A DNA stretch of 64,000 nt. Source: Pleodorina starrii. Lineage: Eukaryota > Chlorophyta > Chlorophyceae > Chlamydomonadales > Volvocaceae. A model generated the notes under the pieces. It saw only the letters and a program-made list of their open reading frames with translations, was not told the DNA's origin and searched no databases. The stretch spans positions 6,205,501 through 6,269,500 of the forward strand of contig BRXU01000002.1 of assembly GCA_030267565.1 (NCBI GenBank), in the 5' to 3' direction. The position numbers and the translations under genes were made by a program. The stretch's first letter is position 1; each line of letters begins with the position of its first letter. Of this stretch, positions 1 to 10,064 are shown one piece after another.

Positions 1-980
1 ATGTCAAGATCGGCATCCCCGTAACCGGTGGCTCGAATGCAGCCGGCACGCTCGTCGCCAAGCAGGTGGTACTGCAGCACAAGCGGTACCGAGGGTCCGG
101 GATCAGTGCTGGCCGCTGCCGGTGCCGTCCAGAGTGTGGTATGGTTGAGGCGATGCACTGTCTGGTCCACCTCGCGGGTGCTGTATAGAACCGGCTGCAG
201 CAGCGCCACGTTGTGCAAGTACGTGTGTACCCGCAGGTCGCAGTGCCGCATGCGGATGCCGCACACGCAGCATGGGTGCAGCGGGAGATGATCGTCCAGC
301 AGGCGCCTGAACTTGAGGGCGTCCCGGCTGTCGTCATCCAGCTGCAGTGGAGGCTGGGGTCCCTGCGCTGAGCTGCCTGCCGCGGCTGTTGTCTGTCCCG
401 CTGCCGCCTGTTCCACTGCTGTCTTCGCGGCATCGAAGAGGCTGTTCCGTTCCGGAAAGACCGGTGGATCGTTGAAGCCCATGGCGTCCGCGAGTACTTG
501 CAGCGGGTCTTTTCCGTCGTGCTCCCGGGCTGTTGCTGTTGCTTGTACGCTTGCGTCCGCAATTGCCACTCTGTATTGCGCGCATTTCGCCGCACCACAG
601 TCCCGCAGGAAGTTGAAGAGGTGCTGGTATGGAATCTCCTTGCAAAGCTTGTGTTTTTGCAGAATGTTCGCGGCGGCATTCCAGCGTCGTTGCTGCAGCG
701 CTGCTATGAAGTTGGTGTTGTTGTTTGTAACGTACTCATGGAAAACGCATCCAATATCTGCTGGGTTGGGAGTTGTAAGGTCGTCGAGGTTGCTTTTCTG
801 TTGTGTGAGCCAATTTCGCAAGTCTGTTGGTATCTGAATTCCTTCTTTGAGGAGTTCAGGTTCAATAATTTCAGTTAGGTTCTTCCATTCGTGCTTGTGA
901 GCTAGTTTACGGGCGGTGTCGTTGCTGCATAAAAGTGCGCGAATAATCCATACGAGTTGCTCAGCTTCATGTGGTAACAT
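1..980 (-). CDS. Partial protein-coding gene, family not recognised, C-terminus beyond window
   Basis: Reading the minus strand from the ATG at 980 gives 326 codons without a stop up to the window edge. The frame stays open upstream to a TGA at 1098-1100, so the true start could lie further 5' or in another exon. The first ~150 residues are helical and fairly AT-rich in codon choice, with segments such as LVWIIRALLCSNDTARKLA and IAALQQRRWNAAANIL. A low-complexity Ala/Gln/Pro linker follows at about residues 165-210. After it comes a Cys/His cluster, CCVCGIRMRHCDLRVH, at about residues 230-245 that could bind zinc. Codons become strongly GC-ending in the second half, as expected of real coding DNA. 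Related scraps occur at 1441-1503 and in each spacer block, so this is one member of a repeated family. A mobile-element protein (for example a Helitron-type N-terminal zinc-finger region) is possible but not shown. No function is assigned. Confidence 0.75.
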   Translation of the reverse strand, partial: MLPHEAEQLVWIIRALLCSNDTARKLAHKHEWKNLTEIIEPELLKEGIQIPTDLRNWLTQQKSNLDDLTTPNPADIGCVFHEYVTNNNTNFIAALQQRRWNAAANILQKHKLCKEIPYQHLFNFLRDCGAAKCAQYRVAIADASVQATATAREHDGKDPLQVLADAMGFNDPPVFPERNSLFDAAKTAVEQAAAGQTTAAAGSSAQGPQPPLQLDDDSRDALKFRRLLDDHLPLHPCCVCGIRMRHCDLRVHTYLHNVALLQPVLYSTREVDQTVHRLNHTTLWTAPAAASTDPGPSVPLVLQYHLLGDERAGCIRATGYGDADLD

Positions 981-1130
981 TGTATGATATGTTTTGTCTT
1001 GATAATGGACTGAGAACTCTATCACAGCGACTTTTTGAACACAGACGGACGGTCGTGCAGCAGGTATTGCTCGTATCGTACAGCCGAAACGACACCTTCA
1101 ATATGTTGGTGAAGTTTGTTTCTGTTCGTG

Positions 1131-1245
1131 TGGCGGTTGGCGACCGAACCGCTGACCGAATTGGTGAATCGTGAACCGGCGACCCAACTGCCCACCGAAC
1201 CGACACCGGCGACCGAACTGCCGAACGAACCCCACGGCGAGTTTT
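1131..1245. repeat. Degenerate GACCGAAC-type short repeats upstream of the left-edge gene
   Basis: The motif GACCGAAC with variants (GACCGAATT, CACCGAACCG, GCGACCGAACTG) recurs about seven times in 115 bp at roughly 8-20 bp spacing. It lies just upstream of the open frame of the left-edge gene. It may be an eroded minisatellite or promoter-associated; nothing in the sequence decides. Confidence 0.5.
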
Positions 1246-1440
1246 GGATTCATGCCATAATTCGTGCACACGATTCCAACTGACGATCAAGGCTGTTAAC
1301 AAATTGGAGTCGCGCACCATTCCAACCGGTCATTCCTTGTATCTTTTAATACGACCGCCCGCCTATTGTGCGTGCTGTGGGGCAATCGGGGCAATAGGGG
1401 CCAGTCAGCCATCCAGTCAGACAGCCAGGCAGCCAGGCAG
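1246..1440. other. Intergenic stretch with no recognised gene
   Basis: I see no start-to-stop frame with coding character here. A short CAGCCAGGCAG-type repeat at about 1405-1440 is shared with the spacer blocks (CAGCCAGCCAGGCAG), where it also abuts a scrap of the left-edge gene family. Confidence 0.4.
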
Positions 1441-1503
1441 TCGTATTGCTCACATTTCGCTGCACCGCAGTCCCGCAGGAAGTTGAATAGCAGTTGGTAT
1501 GGA
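1441..1503 (-). pseudogene. Diverged fragment of the left-edge gene
   Basis: The minus strand reads PYQLLFNFLRDCGAAKCEQY, against PYQHLFNFLRDCGAAKCAQY at about 571-635 in the left-edge gene. The DNA match covers about 63 bp with roughly ten substitutions. Downstream on the minus strand the frame stays open into unrelated sequence until a TAA near 1280. The fragment ends exactly where the GGGGCTA array begins, so it is probably a truncated paralogue cut by the minisatellite. Confidence 0.7.
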
Positions 1504-1508
1504 GCTCG

Positions 1509-3392
1509 TAGGGGCTAGGGGCTAGGGGCTAGGGGCTAGGGGCTAGGGGCTAGGGGCTAGGGGCTAGGGGCTAGGGGCTAGGGGCTAGGGGCTAGGGGCT
1601 AGGGGCTAGGGGCTAGGGGCTAGGGGCTAGGGGCTAGGGGCTAGGGGCTAGGGGCTAGGGGCTAGGGGCTAGGGGCTAGGGGCTAGGGGCTAGGGGCTAG
1701 GGGCTAGGGGCTAGGGGCTAGGGGCTAGGGGCTAGGGGCTAGGGGCTAGGGGCTAGGGGCTAGGGGCTAGGGGCTAGGGGCTAGGGGCTGGGGGCTGGGG
1801 GCTCGGGGCTAGGGGCTAGGGGCTAGGGGCTAGGGGCTAGGGGCTAGGGTCTGGGGGCTGGGGGCTTGGGGCTGGGGGCTAGGGGCTAGGGGCTAGGGGC
1901 TTGGGGCTAGGGGCTAGGGGCTAGGGGCTAGGGGCTAGGGGCTAGGGGCTAGGGGCTAGGGGCTAGGGGCTAGGGGCTAGGGGCTAGGGGCTAGGGGCTA
2001 GGGGCTAGGGGCTAGGGGCTAGGGGCTAGGGGCTAGGGGCTAGGGGCTAGGGGCTAGGGGCTAGGGGCTAGGGGCTAGGGGCTAGGGGCTAGGGGCTAGG
2101 GGCTAGGGGCTAGGGGCTAGGGGCTAGGGGCTAGGGGCTAGGGGCTAGGGGCTAGGGGCTAGGGGCTAGGGGCTAGGGGCTAGGGGCTAGGGGCTAGGGG
2201 CTAGGGGCTAGGGGCTAGGGGCTAGGGGCTAGGGGCTAGGGGCTAGGGGCTAGGGGCTAGGGGCTAGGGGCTAGGGGCTAGGGGCTAGGGGCTAGGGGCT
2301 AGGGGCTAGGGGCTAGGGGCTAGGGGCTAGGGGCTAGGGGCTAGGGGCTAGGGGCTAGGGGCTAGGGGCTAGGGGCTAGGGGCTAGGGGCTAGGGGCTAG
2401 GGGCTAGGGGCTAGGGGCTAGGGGCTAGGGGCTAGGGGCTAGGGGCTAGGGGCTAGGGGCTAGGGGCTAGGGGCTAGGGGCTAGGGGCTAGGGGCTAGGG
2501 GCTAGGGGCTAGGGGCTAGGGGCTAGGGGCTAGGGGCTAGGGGCTAGGGGCTAGGGGCTGGGGGGTAGGGGCTAGGGGCTAGGGGCTAGGGGCTAGGGGC
2601 TAGGGGCTAGGGGCTAGGGGCTAGGGGCTAGGGGCTAGGGGCTAGGGGCTAGGGGCTAGGGGCTAGGGGCTAGGGGCTAGGGGCTTGGGGCTTGGGGCTT
2701 GGGGCTAGTGGCTAGGGGCTAGGGGCTAGGGGCTAGGGGCTAGGGGCTAGGGGCTAGGGGCTAGGGGCTAGGGGCTAGGGGCTAGGGGCTAGGGGCTAGG
2801 GGCTAGGGGCTAGGGGCTAGGGGCTAGGGGCTAGGGGCTAGGGGCTAGGGGCTAGGGGCTAGGGGCTAGGGGCTAGGGGCTAGGGGCTAGGGGCTAGGGG
2901 CTAGGGGCTAGGGGCTAGGGGCTAGGGGCTAGGGGCTAGGGGCTAGGGGCTAGGGGCTAGGGGCTAGGGGCTAGGGGCTAGGGGCTCGGGGCGCGGGGCT
3001 AGGGGCTAGGGGCTCGGGGCTAGGGGCTAGGGGCTTGGGGCTAGGGGCTAGGGGCTAGGGGCTAGGGGCTAGGGGCTAGGGGCTAGGGGCTAGGGGCTAG
3101 GGGCTAGGGGCTAGGGGCTAGGGGCTAGGGGCTAGGGGCTAGGGGCTAGGGGCTAGGGGCTAGGGGCTAGGGGCTAGGGGCTAGGGGCTAGGGGCTAGGG
3201 GCTAGGGGCTAGGGGCTAGGGGCTAGGGGCTAGGGGCTAGGGGCTAGGGGCTAGGGGCTAGGGGCTAGGGGCTAGGGGCTAGGGGCTAGGGGCTAGGGGC
3301 TAGGGGCTAGGGGCTAGGGGCTAGGGGCTAGGGGCTAGGGGCTAGGGGCTAGGGGCTAGGGGCTAGGGGCTAGGGGCTAGGGGCTAGGGGCT
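1509..3392 (+). repeat. GGGGCTA minisatellite array 1
   Basis: About 269 head-to-tail copies of a 7-bp unit, GGGGCTA on the plus strand. Variants are sparse and clustered (GGGGCTG, GGGGCTT, GGGGCTC, GGGGCGC) around 1791-1907, 2555-2570, 2685-2710 and 2985-3032. Runs of four G separated by CTA are ideal for four-layer G-quadruplexes. Every frame on both strands is stopped by TAG, so it cannot encode protein. Confidence 0.98.
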
Positions 3393-3702
3393 GACCCCCG
3401 GATCCATTTCCATGTCTTCCCCCACATCCCCCCTTGCCTTTGCCCCCGCTTGTTCTGTCACTCCCGGGCCGCATGCCTCCCAACACACCCACCCAGCAGT
3501 TGTGTGCGCGCTGTACTGTACTACCGTTCATGAAGGCCCGGTGCTTCCGTGCAGCCAGCCAGGCAGCAATTGGTATGGAATCTGCTCGCACGGTGGGCGC
3601 GGAGCATGGGGCAGCACTTCAGCGTCGTTGCTGCAGTGCTGCTACTAACAAAGCAGTAACAGGCTCCTGGTCTTTTGGAAAATAAATTTTAATTGAGAAG
3701 AG

Positions 3703-3754
3703 TGTCGCGCAGGATTTGAACCGGCGTTCTCTGGTTAAAGAGATAAGTGGTCCA
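3703..3754 (-). pseudogene. tRNA-like 3' half with good B box
   Basis: On the minus strand GGTTCAAATCC matches the Pol III B-box consensus. It sits in a stem GCCGG/CCTGC with 4 of 5 pairs. A preceding TCTC/GAGA hairpin could be a broken anticodon arm. No D arm or matching acceptor strand is found, so it is a relic. Copies occur at the same offset (+310) in the other four blocks. Confidence 0.4.
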
Positions 3755-3826
3755 CCGGGTTTCGAACCGACGACCTCCGGATTCCTTCGTCGGCGACCTA
3801 GCAATCCACCATCTAACCGACATGCC
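3748..3826 (-). pseudogene. tRNA-like relic with second B box
   Basis: The minus strand contains GGTTCGAAACC, a perfect B-box match, about 15 nt after AATCCGGAGGTC, which is typical of a tRNA anticodon stem plus variable loop. The 5' part instead folds as GTCGG/CCGAC, so no full cloverleaf forms and no anticodon can be assigned. It lies immediately 5' of the other tRNA-like half. The pair is repeated in all five blocks. Confidence 0.4.
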
Positions 3827-3893
3827 AAAATCGGAGAACCAATTGTCCATACCGACGAAGTGTGAAAAATGCACGAGTGGCCCTGACAATTTT

Positions 3894-4986
3894 TAGGGGC
3901 TAGGGGCTAGGGGCTAGGGGCTAGGGGCTAGGGGCTAGGGGCTAGGGGCTAGGGGCTAGGGGCTAGGGGCTAGGGGCTAGGGGCTAGGGGCTAGGGGCTA
4001 GGGGCTAGGGGCTAGGGGCTAGGGGCTAGGGGCTAGGGGCTAGAGGCTAGGGGCTAGGGGCTAGGGGCTAGGGGCTAGGGGCTAGGGGCTAGGGGCTAGG
4101 GGCTAGGGGCTAGGGGCTAGGGGCTAGGGGCTAGGGGCTAGGGGCTAGGGGCTAGGGGCTAGGGGCTAGGGGCTAGGGGCTAGGGGCTAGGGGCTAGGGG
4201 CTAGGGGCTAGGGGCTAGGGGCTAGGGGCTAGGGGCTAGGGGCTAGGGGCTAGGGGCTAGGGGCTAGGGGCTAGGGGCTAGGGGCTAGGGGCTAGGGGCT
4301 AGGGGCTCGGGGCTAGGGGCTAGGGGCTAGGGGCTAGGGGCTAGGGGCTAGGGGCTAGGGGCTTGGGGCTAGGGGCTAGGGGCTAGGGGCTAGGGGCTAG
4401 GGGCTCGGGGCGCGGGGCGAGGGGCTAGGGGCGAGGGGCTCGGGGCTGGGGGCGGGGGGCTTGGGGCTGGGGGCTCGGGGCTAGGGGCTAGGGGCTAGGG
4501 GCTAGGGGCTAGGGGCTAGGGGCTAGGGGCTAGGGGCTAGGGGCTAGGGGCTAGGGGCTAGGGGCTAGGGGCTAGGGGCTAGGGGCTAGGGGCTAGGGGC
4601 TAGGGGCTAGGGGCTAGGGGCTAGGGGCTAGGGGCTAGGGGCTAGGGGCTAGGGGCTAGGGGCTAGGGGCTAGGGGCTAGGGGCTAGGGGCTAGGGGCTA
4701 GGGGCTAGGGGCTAGGGGCTAGGGGCTAGGGGCTAGGGGCTAGGGGCTAGGGGCTAGGGGCTAGGGGCTAGGGGCTAGGGGCTAGGGGCTAGGGGCTAGG
4801 GGCTAGGGGCTAGGGGCTAGGGGCTAGGGGCTAGGGGCTAGGGGCTAGGGGCTAGGGGCTAGGGGCTAGGGGCTAGGGGCTAGGGGCTAGGGGCTAGGGG
4901 CTAGGGGCTAGGGGCTAGGGGCTAGGGGCTAGGGGCTAGGGGCTAGGGGCTAGGGGCTAGGGGCTAGGGGCTAGGGGCTAGGGGCT
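3894..4986 (+). repeat. GGGGCTA minisatellite array 2
   Basis: About 156 copies. A distinctive TAGAGGC variant lies about 147 bp from the array start; array 5 has the same variant at about 154 bp. A dense cluster of GGGGCGA, GGGGCTC and GGGGCGG variants at about 4403-4475 is shared in part with array 3 near 5975-6030. Confidence 0.98.
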
Positions 4987-5474
4987 GACCCCCGGATCCA
5001 TTTCCATGTCTTCCCCCACATCCCCCCTTGCCTTTGCCCCCGCTTGTTCTGTCACTCCCGGGCCGCATGCCTCCCAACACACCCACCCAGCAGTTGTGTG
5101 CGCGCTGTACTGTACTACCGTTCATGAAGGCCCGGTGCTTCCGTGCAGCCAGCCAGGCAGCAATTGGTATGGAATCTGCTCGCACGGTGGGCGCGGAGCA
5201 TGGGGCAGCACTTCAGCGTCGTTGCTGCAGTGCTGCTACTAACAAAGCAGTAACAGGCTCCTGGTCTTTTGGAAAATAAATTTTAATTGAGAAGAGTGTC
5301 GCGCAGGATTTGAACCGGCGTTCTCTGGTTAAAGAGATAAGTGGTCCACCGGGTTTCGAACCGACGACCTCCGGATTCCTTCGTCGGCGACCTAGCAATC
5401 CACCATCTAACCGACATGCCAAAATCGGAGAACCAATTGTCCATACCGACGAAGTGTGAAAAATGCACGAGTGG
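4987..5474. repeat. Spacer block 2 (short type)
   Basis: Same content as block 1 but it ends at CACGAGTGG directly joined to CTAGGGG, lacking the final CCCTGACAATTTT. Block 3 has the identical truncated junction. Confidence 0.95.
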
Positions 5475-7448
5475 CTAGGGGCTAGGGGATTGGGGCTAGG
5501 GGCTAGGGGCTAGGGGCTAGGGGCTAGGGGCTAGGGGCTAGGGGCTAGGGGCTAGGGGCTAGGGGCTAGGGGCTAGGGGCTAGGGGCTAGGGGCTAGGGG
5601 CTAGGGGCTAGGGGCTAGGGGCTAGGGGCTAGGGGCTAGGGGCTAGGGGCTAGGGGCTAGGGGCTAGGGGCTAGGGGCTAGGGGCTAGGGGCTAGGGGCT
5701 AGGGGCTAGGGGCTAGGGGCTAGGGGCTAGGGGGGGCTAGGGGCTAGGGGCTAGGGGCTAGGGGCTAGGGGCTAGGGGCTAGGGGCTAGGGGCTCGGGGC
5801 TAGGGGCAAGGGGCTAGGGGCTAGGGGCTAGGGGCTAGGGGCTAGGGGCTAGGGGCTAGGGGCTAGGGGCTAGGGGCTAGGGGCTAGGGGCTAGGGGCTA
5901 GGGGCTAGGGGCTAGGGGCTAGGGCTAGGGGCTAGGGGCTAGGGGCTAGGGGCTAGGGGCTAGGGGCTAGGGGCTTGGGGCTCGGGGCGAGGGGCTAGGG
6001 GCGAGGGGCTCGGGGCTAGGGGCGAGGGGCGTGGGGCTAGGGGCTAGGGGCTAGGGGCTAGGGGCTAGGGGCTAGGGGCTAGGGGCTAGGGGCTAGGGGC
6101 TAGGGGCTAGGGGCTAGGGGCTAGGGGCTAGGGGCTAGGGGCTAGGGGCTGGGGGCTGGGGGCTGGGGGCTTGGGGCTTGGGGCTAGGGGCTAGGGGCTA
6201 GGGGCTAGGGGCTAGGGGCTAGGGGCTAGGCTAGGGGCTAGGGGCTAGGGGCTAGGGGCTAGGGGCTAGGGGCTAGGGGCTAGGGGCTAGGGCTAGGGGC
6301 TAGGGGCTAGGGGCTAGGGGCTAGGGGCTAGGGGCTAGGGGCTAGGGGCTAGGGGCTAGGGGCTAGGGGCTAGGGGCTAGGGGCTAGGGGCTAGGGGCTA
6401 GGGGCTAGGGGCTAGGGGCTAGGGGCTAGGGGCTAGGGGCTAGGGGCTAGGGGCTAGGGGCTAGGGGCTAGGGGCTAGGGGCTAGGGGCTAGGGGCTAGG
6501 GGCTAGGGGCTAGGGGCTAGGGGCTAGGGGCTAGGGGCTAGGGGCTAGGGGCTAGGGGCTAGGGGCTAGGGGCTAGGGGCTAGGGGCTAGGGGCTAGGGG
6601 CTAGGGGCTAGGGGCTAGGGGCTAGGGGCTAGGGGCTAGGGGCTAGGGGCTAGGGGCTAGGGGCTAGGGGCTAGGGGCTAGGGGCTAGGGGCTAGGGGCT
6701 AGGGGCTAGGGGCTAGGGGCTAGGGGCTAGGGGCTAGGGGCTAGGGGCTAGGGGCTAGGGGCTAGGGGCTAGGGGCTAGGGGCTAGGGGCTAGGGGCTAG
6801 GGGCTAGGGGCTAGGGGCTAGGGGCTAGGGGCTAGGGGCTAGGGGCTAGGGGCTAGGGGCTAGGGGCTAGGGGCTAGGGGCTAGGGGCTAGGGGCTAGGG
6901 GCTAGGGGCTAGGGGCTAGGGGCTAGGGGCTAGGGGCTAGGGGCTAGGGGCTAGGGGCTAGGGGCTAGGGGCTAGGGGCTAGGGGCTAGGGGCTAGGGGC
7001 TAGGGGCTAGGGGCTAGGGGCTAGGGGCTAGGGGCTAGGGGCTAGGGGCTAGGGGCTAGGGGCTAGGGGCTAGGGGCTAGGGGCTAGGGGCTAGGGGCTA
7101 GGGGCTAGGGGCTAGGGGCTAGGGGCTAGGGGCTAGGGGCTAGGGGCTAGGGGCTAGGGGCTAGGGGCTAGGGGCTAGGGGCTAGGGGCTAGGGGCTAGG
7201 GGCTAGGGGCTAGGGGCTAGGGGCTAGGGGCTAGGGGCTAGGGGCTAGGGGCTAGGGGCTAGGGGCTAGGGCTAGGGGCTAGGGGCTAGGGGCTAGGGGC
7301 TAGGGGCTAGGGGCTAGGGGCTAGGGGCTAGGGGCTAGGGGCTAGGGGCTAGGGGCTAGGGGCTAGGGGCTAGGGGCTAGGGGCTAGGGGCTAGGGGCTA
7401 GGGGCTAGGGGCTAGGGGCTAGGGGCTAGGGGCTAGGGGCTAGGGGCT
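5475..7448 (+). repeat. GGGGCTA minisatellite array 3
   Basis: About 282 copies, the longest array. It includes frame slips (GGGCTAGGG with one G missing near 5923, 6290 and 7270; a 5-nt loss near 6228; an extra GGG near 5732) and a variant cluster at about 5970-6030 resembling the one in array 2. Confidence 0.98.
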
Positions 7449-7936
7449 GACCCCCGGATCCATTTCCATGTCTTCCCCCACATCCCCCCTTGCCTTTGCC
7501 CCCGCTTGTTCTGTCACTCCCGGGCCGCATGCCTCCCAACACACCCACCCAGCAGTTGTGTGCGCGCTGTACTGTACTACCGTTCATGAAGGCCCGGTGC
7601 TTCCGTGCAGCCAGCCAGGCAGCAATTGGTATGGAATCTGCTCGCACGGTGGGCGCGGAGCATGGGGCAGCACTTCAGCGTCGTTGCTGCAGTGCTGCTA
7701 CTAACAAAGCAGTAACAGGCTCCTGGTCTTTTGGAAAATAAATTTTAATTGAGAAGAGTGTCGCGCAGGATTTGAACCGGCGTTCTCTGGTTAAAGAGAT
7801 AAGTGGTCCACCGGGTTTCGAACCGACGACCTCCGGATTCCTTCGTCGGCGACCTAGCAATCCACCATCTAACCGACATGCCAAAATCGGAGAACCAATT
7901 GTCCATACCGACGAAGTGTGAAAAATGCACGAGTGG
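7449..7936. repeat. Spacer block 3 (short type)
   Basis: Essentially identical to block 2, including the truncated right junction GAGTGG|CTAGGGG. Confidence 0.95.
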
Positions 7937-8624
7937 CTAGGGGCTAGGGGCTAGGGGCTAGGGGCTAGGGGCTAGGGGCTAGGGGCTAGGGGCTAGGGGC
8001 TAGGGGCTAGGGGCTAGGGGCTAGGGGCTAGGGGCTAGGGGCTAGGGGCTAGGGGCTAGGGGCTAGGGGCTAGGGGCTAGGGGCTAGGGGCTAGGGGCTA
8101 GGGGCTAGGGGCTAGGGGCTAGGGGCTAGGGGCTAGGGGCTAGGGGCTAGGGGCTAGGGGCTAGGGGCTAGGGGCTAGGGGCTAGGGGCTAGGGGCTAGG
8201 GGCTAGGGGCTAGGGGCTAGGGGCTAGGGGCTAGGGGCTAGGGGCTAGGGGCTAGGGGCTAGGGGCTAGGGGCTAGGGGCTAGGGGCTAGGGGCTAGGGG
8301 CTAGGGGCTAGGGGCTAGGGGCTGGGGGCGCGGGGCTATGGGCTAGGGGCTCGGGGCTAGGGGCTGGGGGATGGGGGCTAGGGGCTAGGGGCTAGGGGCT
8401 AGGGGCTTGGGGCTAGGGGCTAGGGGCTAGGGGCTAGGGGCTAGGGGCTAGGGCCTAGGGGCTAGGGGCTAGGGGCTAGGGGCTAGGGGCTAGGGGCTAG
8501 GGGCTAGGGGCTAGGGGCTAGGGGCTAGGGGCTAGGGGCTAGGGGCTAGGGGCTAGGGGCTAGGGGCTAGGGGCTAGGGGCTAGGGGCTAGGGGCTAGGG
8601 GCTAGGGGCTAGGGGCTAGGGGCT
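7937..8624 (+). repeat. GGGGCTA minisatellite array 4
   Basis: About 98 copies with a small variant cluster at about 8323-8372 (GGGGGCGC, CTATGGGC, GGGGGATG). Confidence 0.98.
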
Positions 8625-9125
8625 GACCCCCGGATCCATTTCCATGTCTTCCCCCACATCCCCCCTTGCCTTTGCCCCCGCTTGTTCTGTCACTCCCGGG
8701 CCGCATGCCTCCCAACACACCCACCCAGCAGTTGTGTGCGCGCTGTACTGTACTACCGTTCATGAAGGCCCGGTGCTTCCGTGCAGCCAGCCAGGCAGCA
8801 ATTGGTATGGAATCTGCTCGCACGGTGGGCGCGGAGCATGGGGCAGCACTTCAGCGTCGTTGCTGCAGTGCTGCTACTAACAAAGCAGTAACAGGCTCCT
8901 GGTCTTTTGGAAAATAAATTTTAATTGAGAAGAGTGTCGCGCAGGATTTGAACCGGCGTTCTCTGGTTAAAGAGATAAGTGGTCCACCGGGTTTCGAACC
9001 GACGACCTCCGGATTCCTTCGTCGGCGACCTAGCAATCCACCATCTAACCGACATGCCAAAATCGGAGAACCAATTGTCCATACCGACGAAGTGTGAAAA
9101 ATGCACGAGTGGCCCTGACAATTTT
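8625..9125. repeat. Spacer block 4 (long type)
   Basis: Same as block 1, with the full right end CCCTGACAATTTTTAGGGG. Confidence 0.95.
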
Positions 9126-9546
9126 TAGGGGCTAGGGGCTAGGGGCTTGGGGCTAGGGGCTAGGGGCTAGGGGCTAGGGGCTAGGGGCTAGGGGCTAGGG
9201 GCTAGGGGCTAGGGGCTAGGGGCTAGGGGCTAGGGGCTAGGGGCTAGGGGCTAGGGGCTAGGGGCTAGGGGCTAGGGGCTAGAGGCTAGGGGCTAGGGGC
9301 TAGGGGCTAGGGGCTAGGGGCTAGGGGCTAGGGGCTAGGGGCTAGGGGCTAGGGGCTAGGGGCTAGGGGCTAGGGGCTAGGGGCTAGGGGCTAGGGGCTA
9401 GGGGCTAGGGGCTAGGGGCTAGGGGCTAGGGGCTAGGGGCTAGGGGCTAGGGGCTAGGGGCTAGGGGCTAGGGGCTAGGGGCTAGGGGCTAGGGGCTAGG
9501 GGCTAGGGGCTAGGGGCTAGGGGCTAGGGGCTAGGGGCTAGGGGCT
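9126..9546 (+). repeat. GGGGCTA minisatellite array 5
   Basis: About 60 copies. It shares the TAGAGGC variant with array 2 at nearly the same distance from the preceding long-type block, offset by one 7-bp unit. Confidence 0.98.
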
Positions 9547-10044
9547 GACCCCCGGATCCATTTCCATGTCTTCCCCCACATCCCCCCTTGCCTTTGCCCC
9601 CGCTTGTTCTGTCACTCCCGGGCCGCATGCCTCCCAACACACCCACCCAGCAGTTGTGTGCGCGCTGTACTGTACTACCGTTCATGAAGGCCCGGTGCTT
9701 CCGTGCAGCCAGCCAGGCAGCAATTGGTATGGAATCTGCTCGCACGGTGGGCGCGGAGCATGGGGCAGCACTTCAGCGTCGTTGCTGCAGTGCTGCTACT
9801 AACAAAGCAGTAACAGGCTCCTGGTCTTTTGGAAAATAAATTTTAATTGAGAAGAGTGTCGCGCAGGATTTGAACCGGCGTTCTCTGGTTAAAGAGATAA
9901 GTGGTCCACCGGGTTTCGAACCGACGACCTCCGGATTCCTTCGTCGGCGACCTAGCAATCCACCATCTAACCGACATGCCAAAATCGGAGAACCAATTGT
10001 CCATACCGACGAAGTGTGAAAAATGCACGAGTGGCCCTGACAAT
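9547..10044. repeat. Spacer block 5, last block before the tRNA array
   Basis: Long-type block that ends at CCCTGACAAT and then joins a hairpin and the 1527-bp array instead of another minisatellite. It carries the same gene scrap and paired tRNA-like T-arms. Confidence 0.95.
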
Positions 10045-10064
10045 CAAATCCCTAAAGGGATTTG
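10045..10064. other. Perfect junction hairpin containing CCCTAAA
   Basis: CAAATCCC-TAAA-GGGATTTG is an 8-bp perfect inverted repeat with a 4-nt loop. It fills exactly the gap between the last spacer block and the first tRNA unit and contains CCCTAAA, the plant-type telomeric C-strand heptamer. The related string CAATCCCTAAA also occurs once per 1527-bp unit. Confidence 0.85.

Larger units (their letters stand above)
3393..3893. repeat. Spacer block 1 (long type)
   Basis: First of five near-identical blocks that punctuate the minisatellite. It starts GACCCCCGGATCC and ends CCCTGACAAT before TTTTAGGGG. It contains a BamHI-like GGATCC, a short C-rich stretch, the CAGCCAGGCAG motif, a scrap resembling the left-edge gene at about 3565-3650 (CAGCGTCGTTGCTGCAG matches the part encoding ALQQRRW), and two tRNA-like T-arms at 3703-3826 on the minus strand. 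Confidence 0.95.

Noticed and set aside
313..878. Plus-strand frames over the left-edge gene
   Set aside because: The minus strand has an uninterrupted, codon-biased frame of at least 326 codons here; the plus-strand frames are short Ser/Cys/Arg-rich shadows.
3370..3685. Frames of 73-83 codons within the spacer blocks
   Set aside because: They run into the minisatellite or overlap on opposite strands and are identical only because the blocks are recent duplicates.
1509..9546. CRISPR-like or spacer-repeat array
   Set aside because: The 7-bp unit is continuous without unique spacers, and the blocks are identical to each other. This is a minisatellite with interspersed repeats in a eukaryote.
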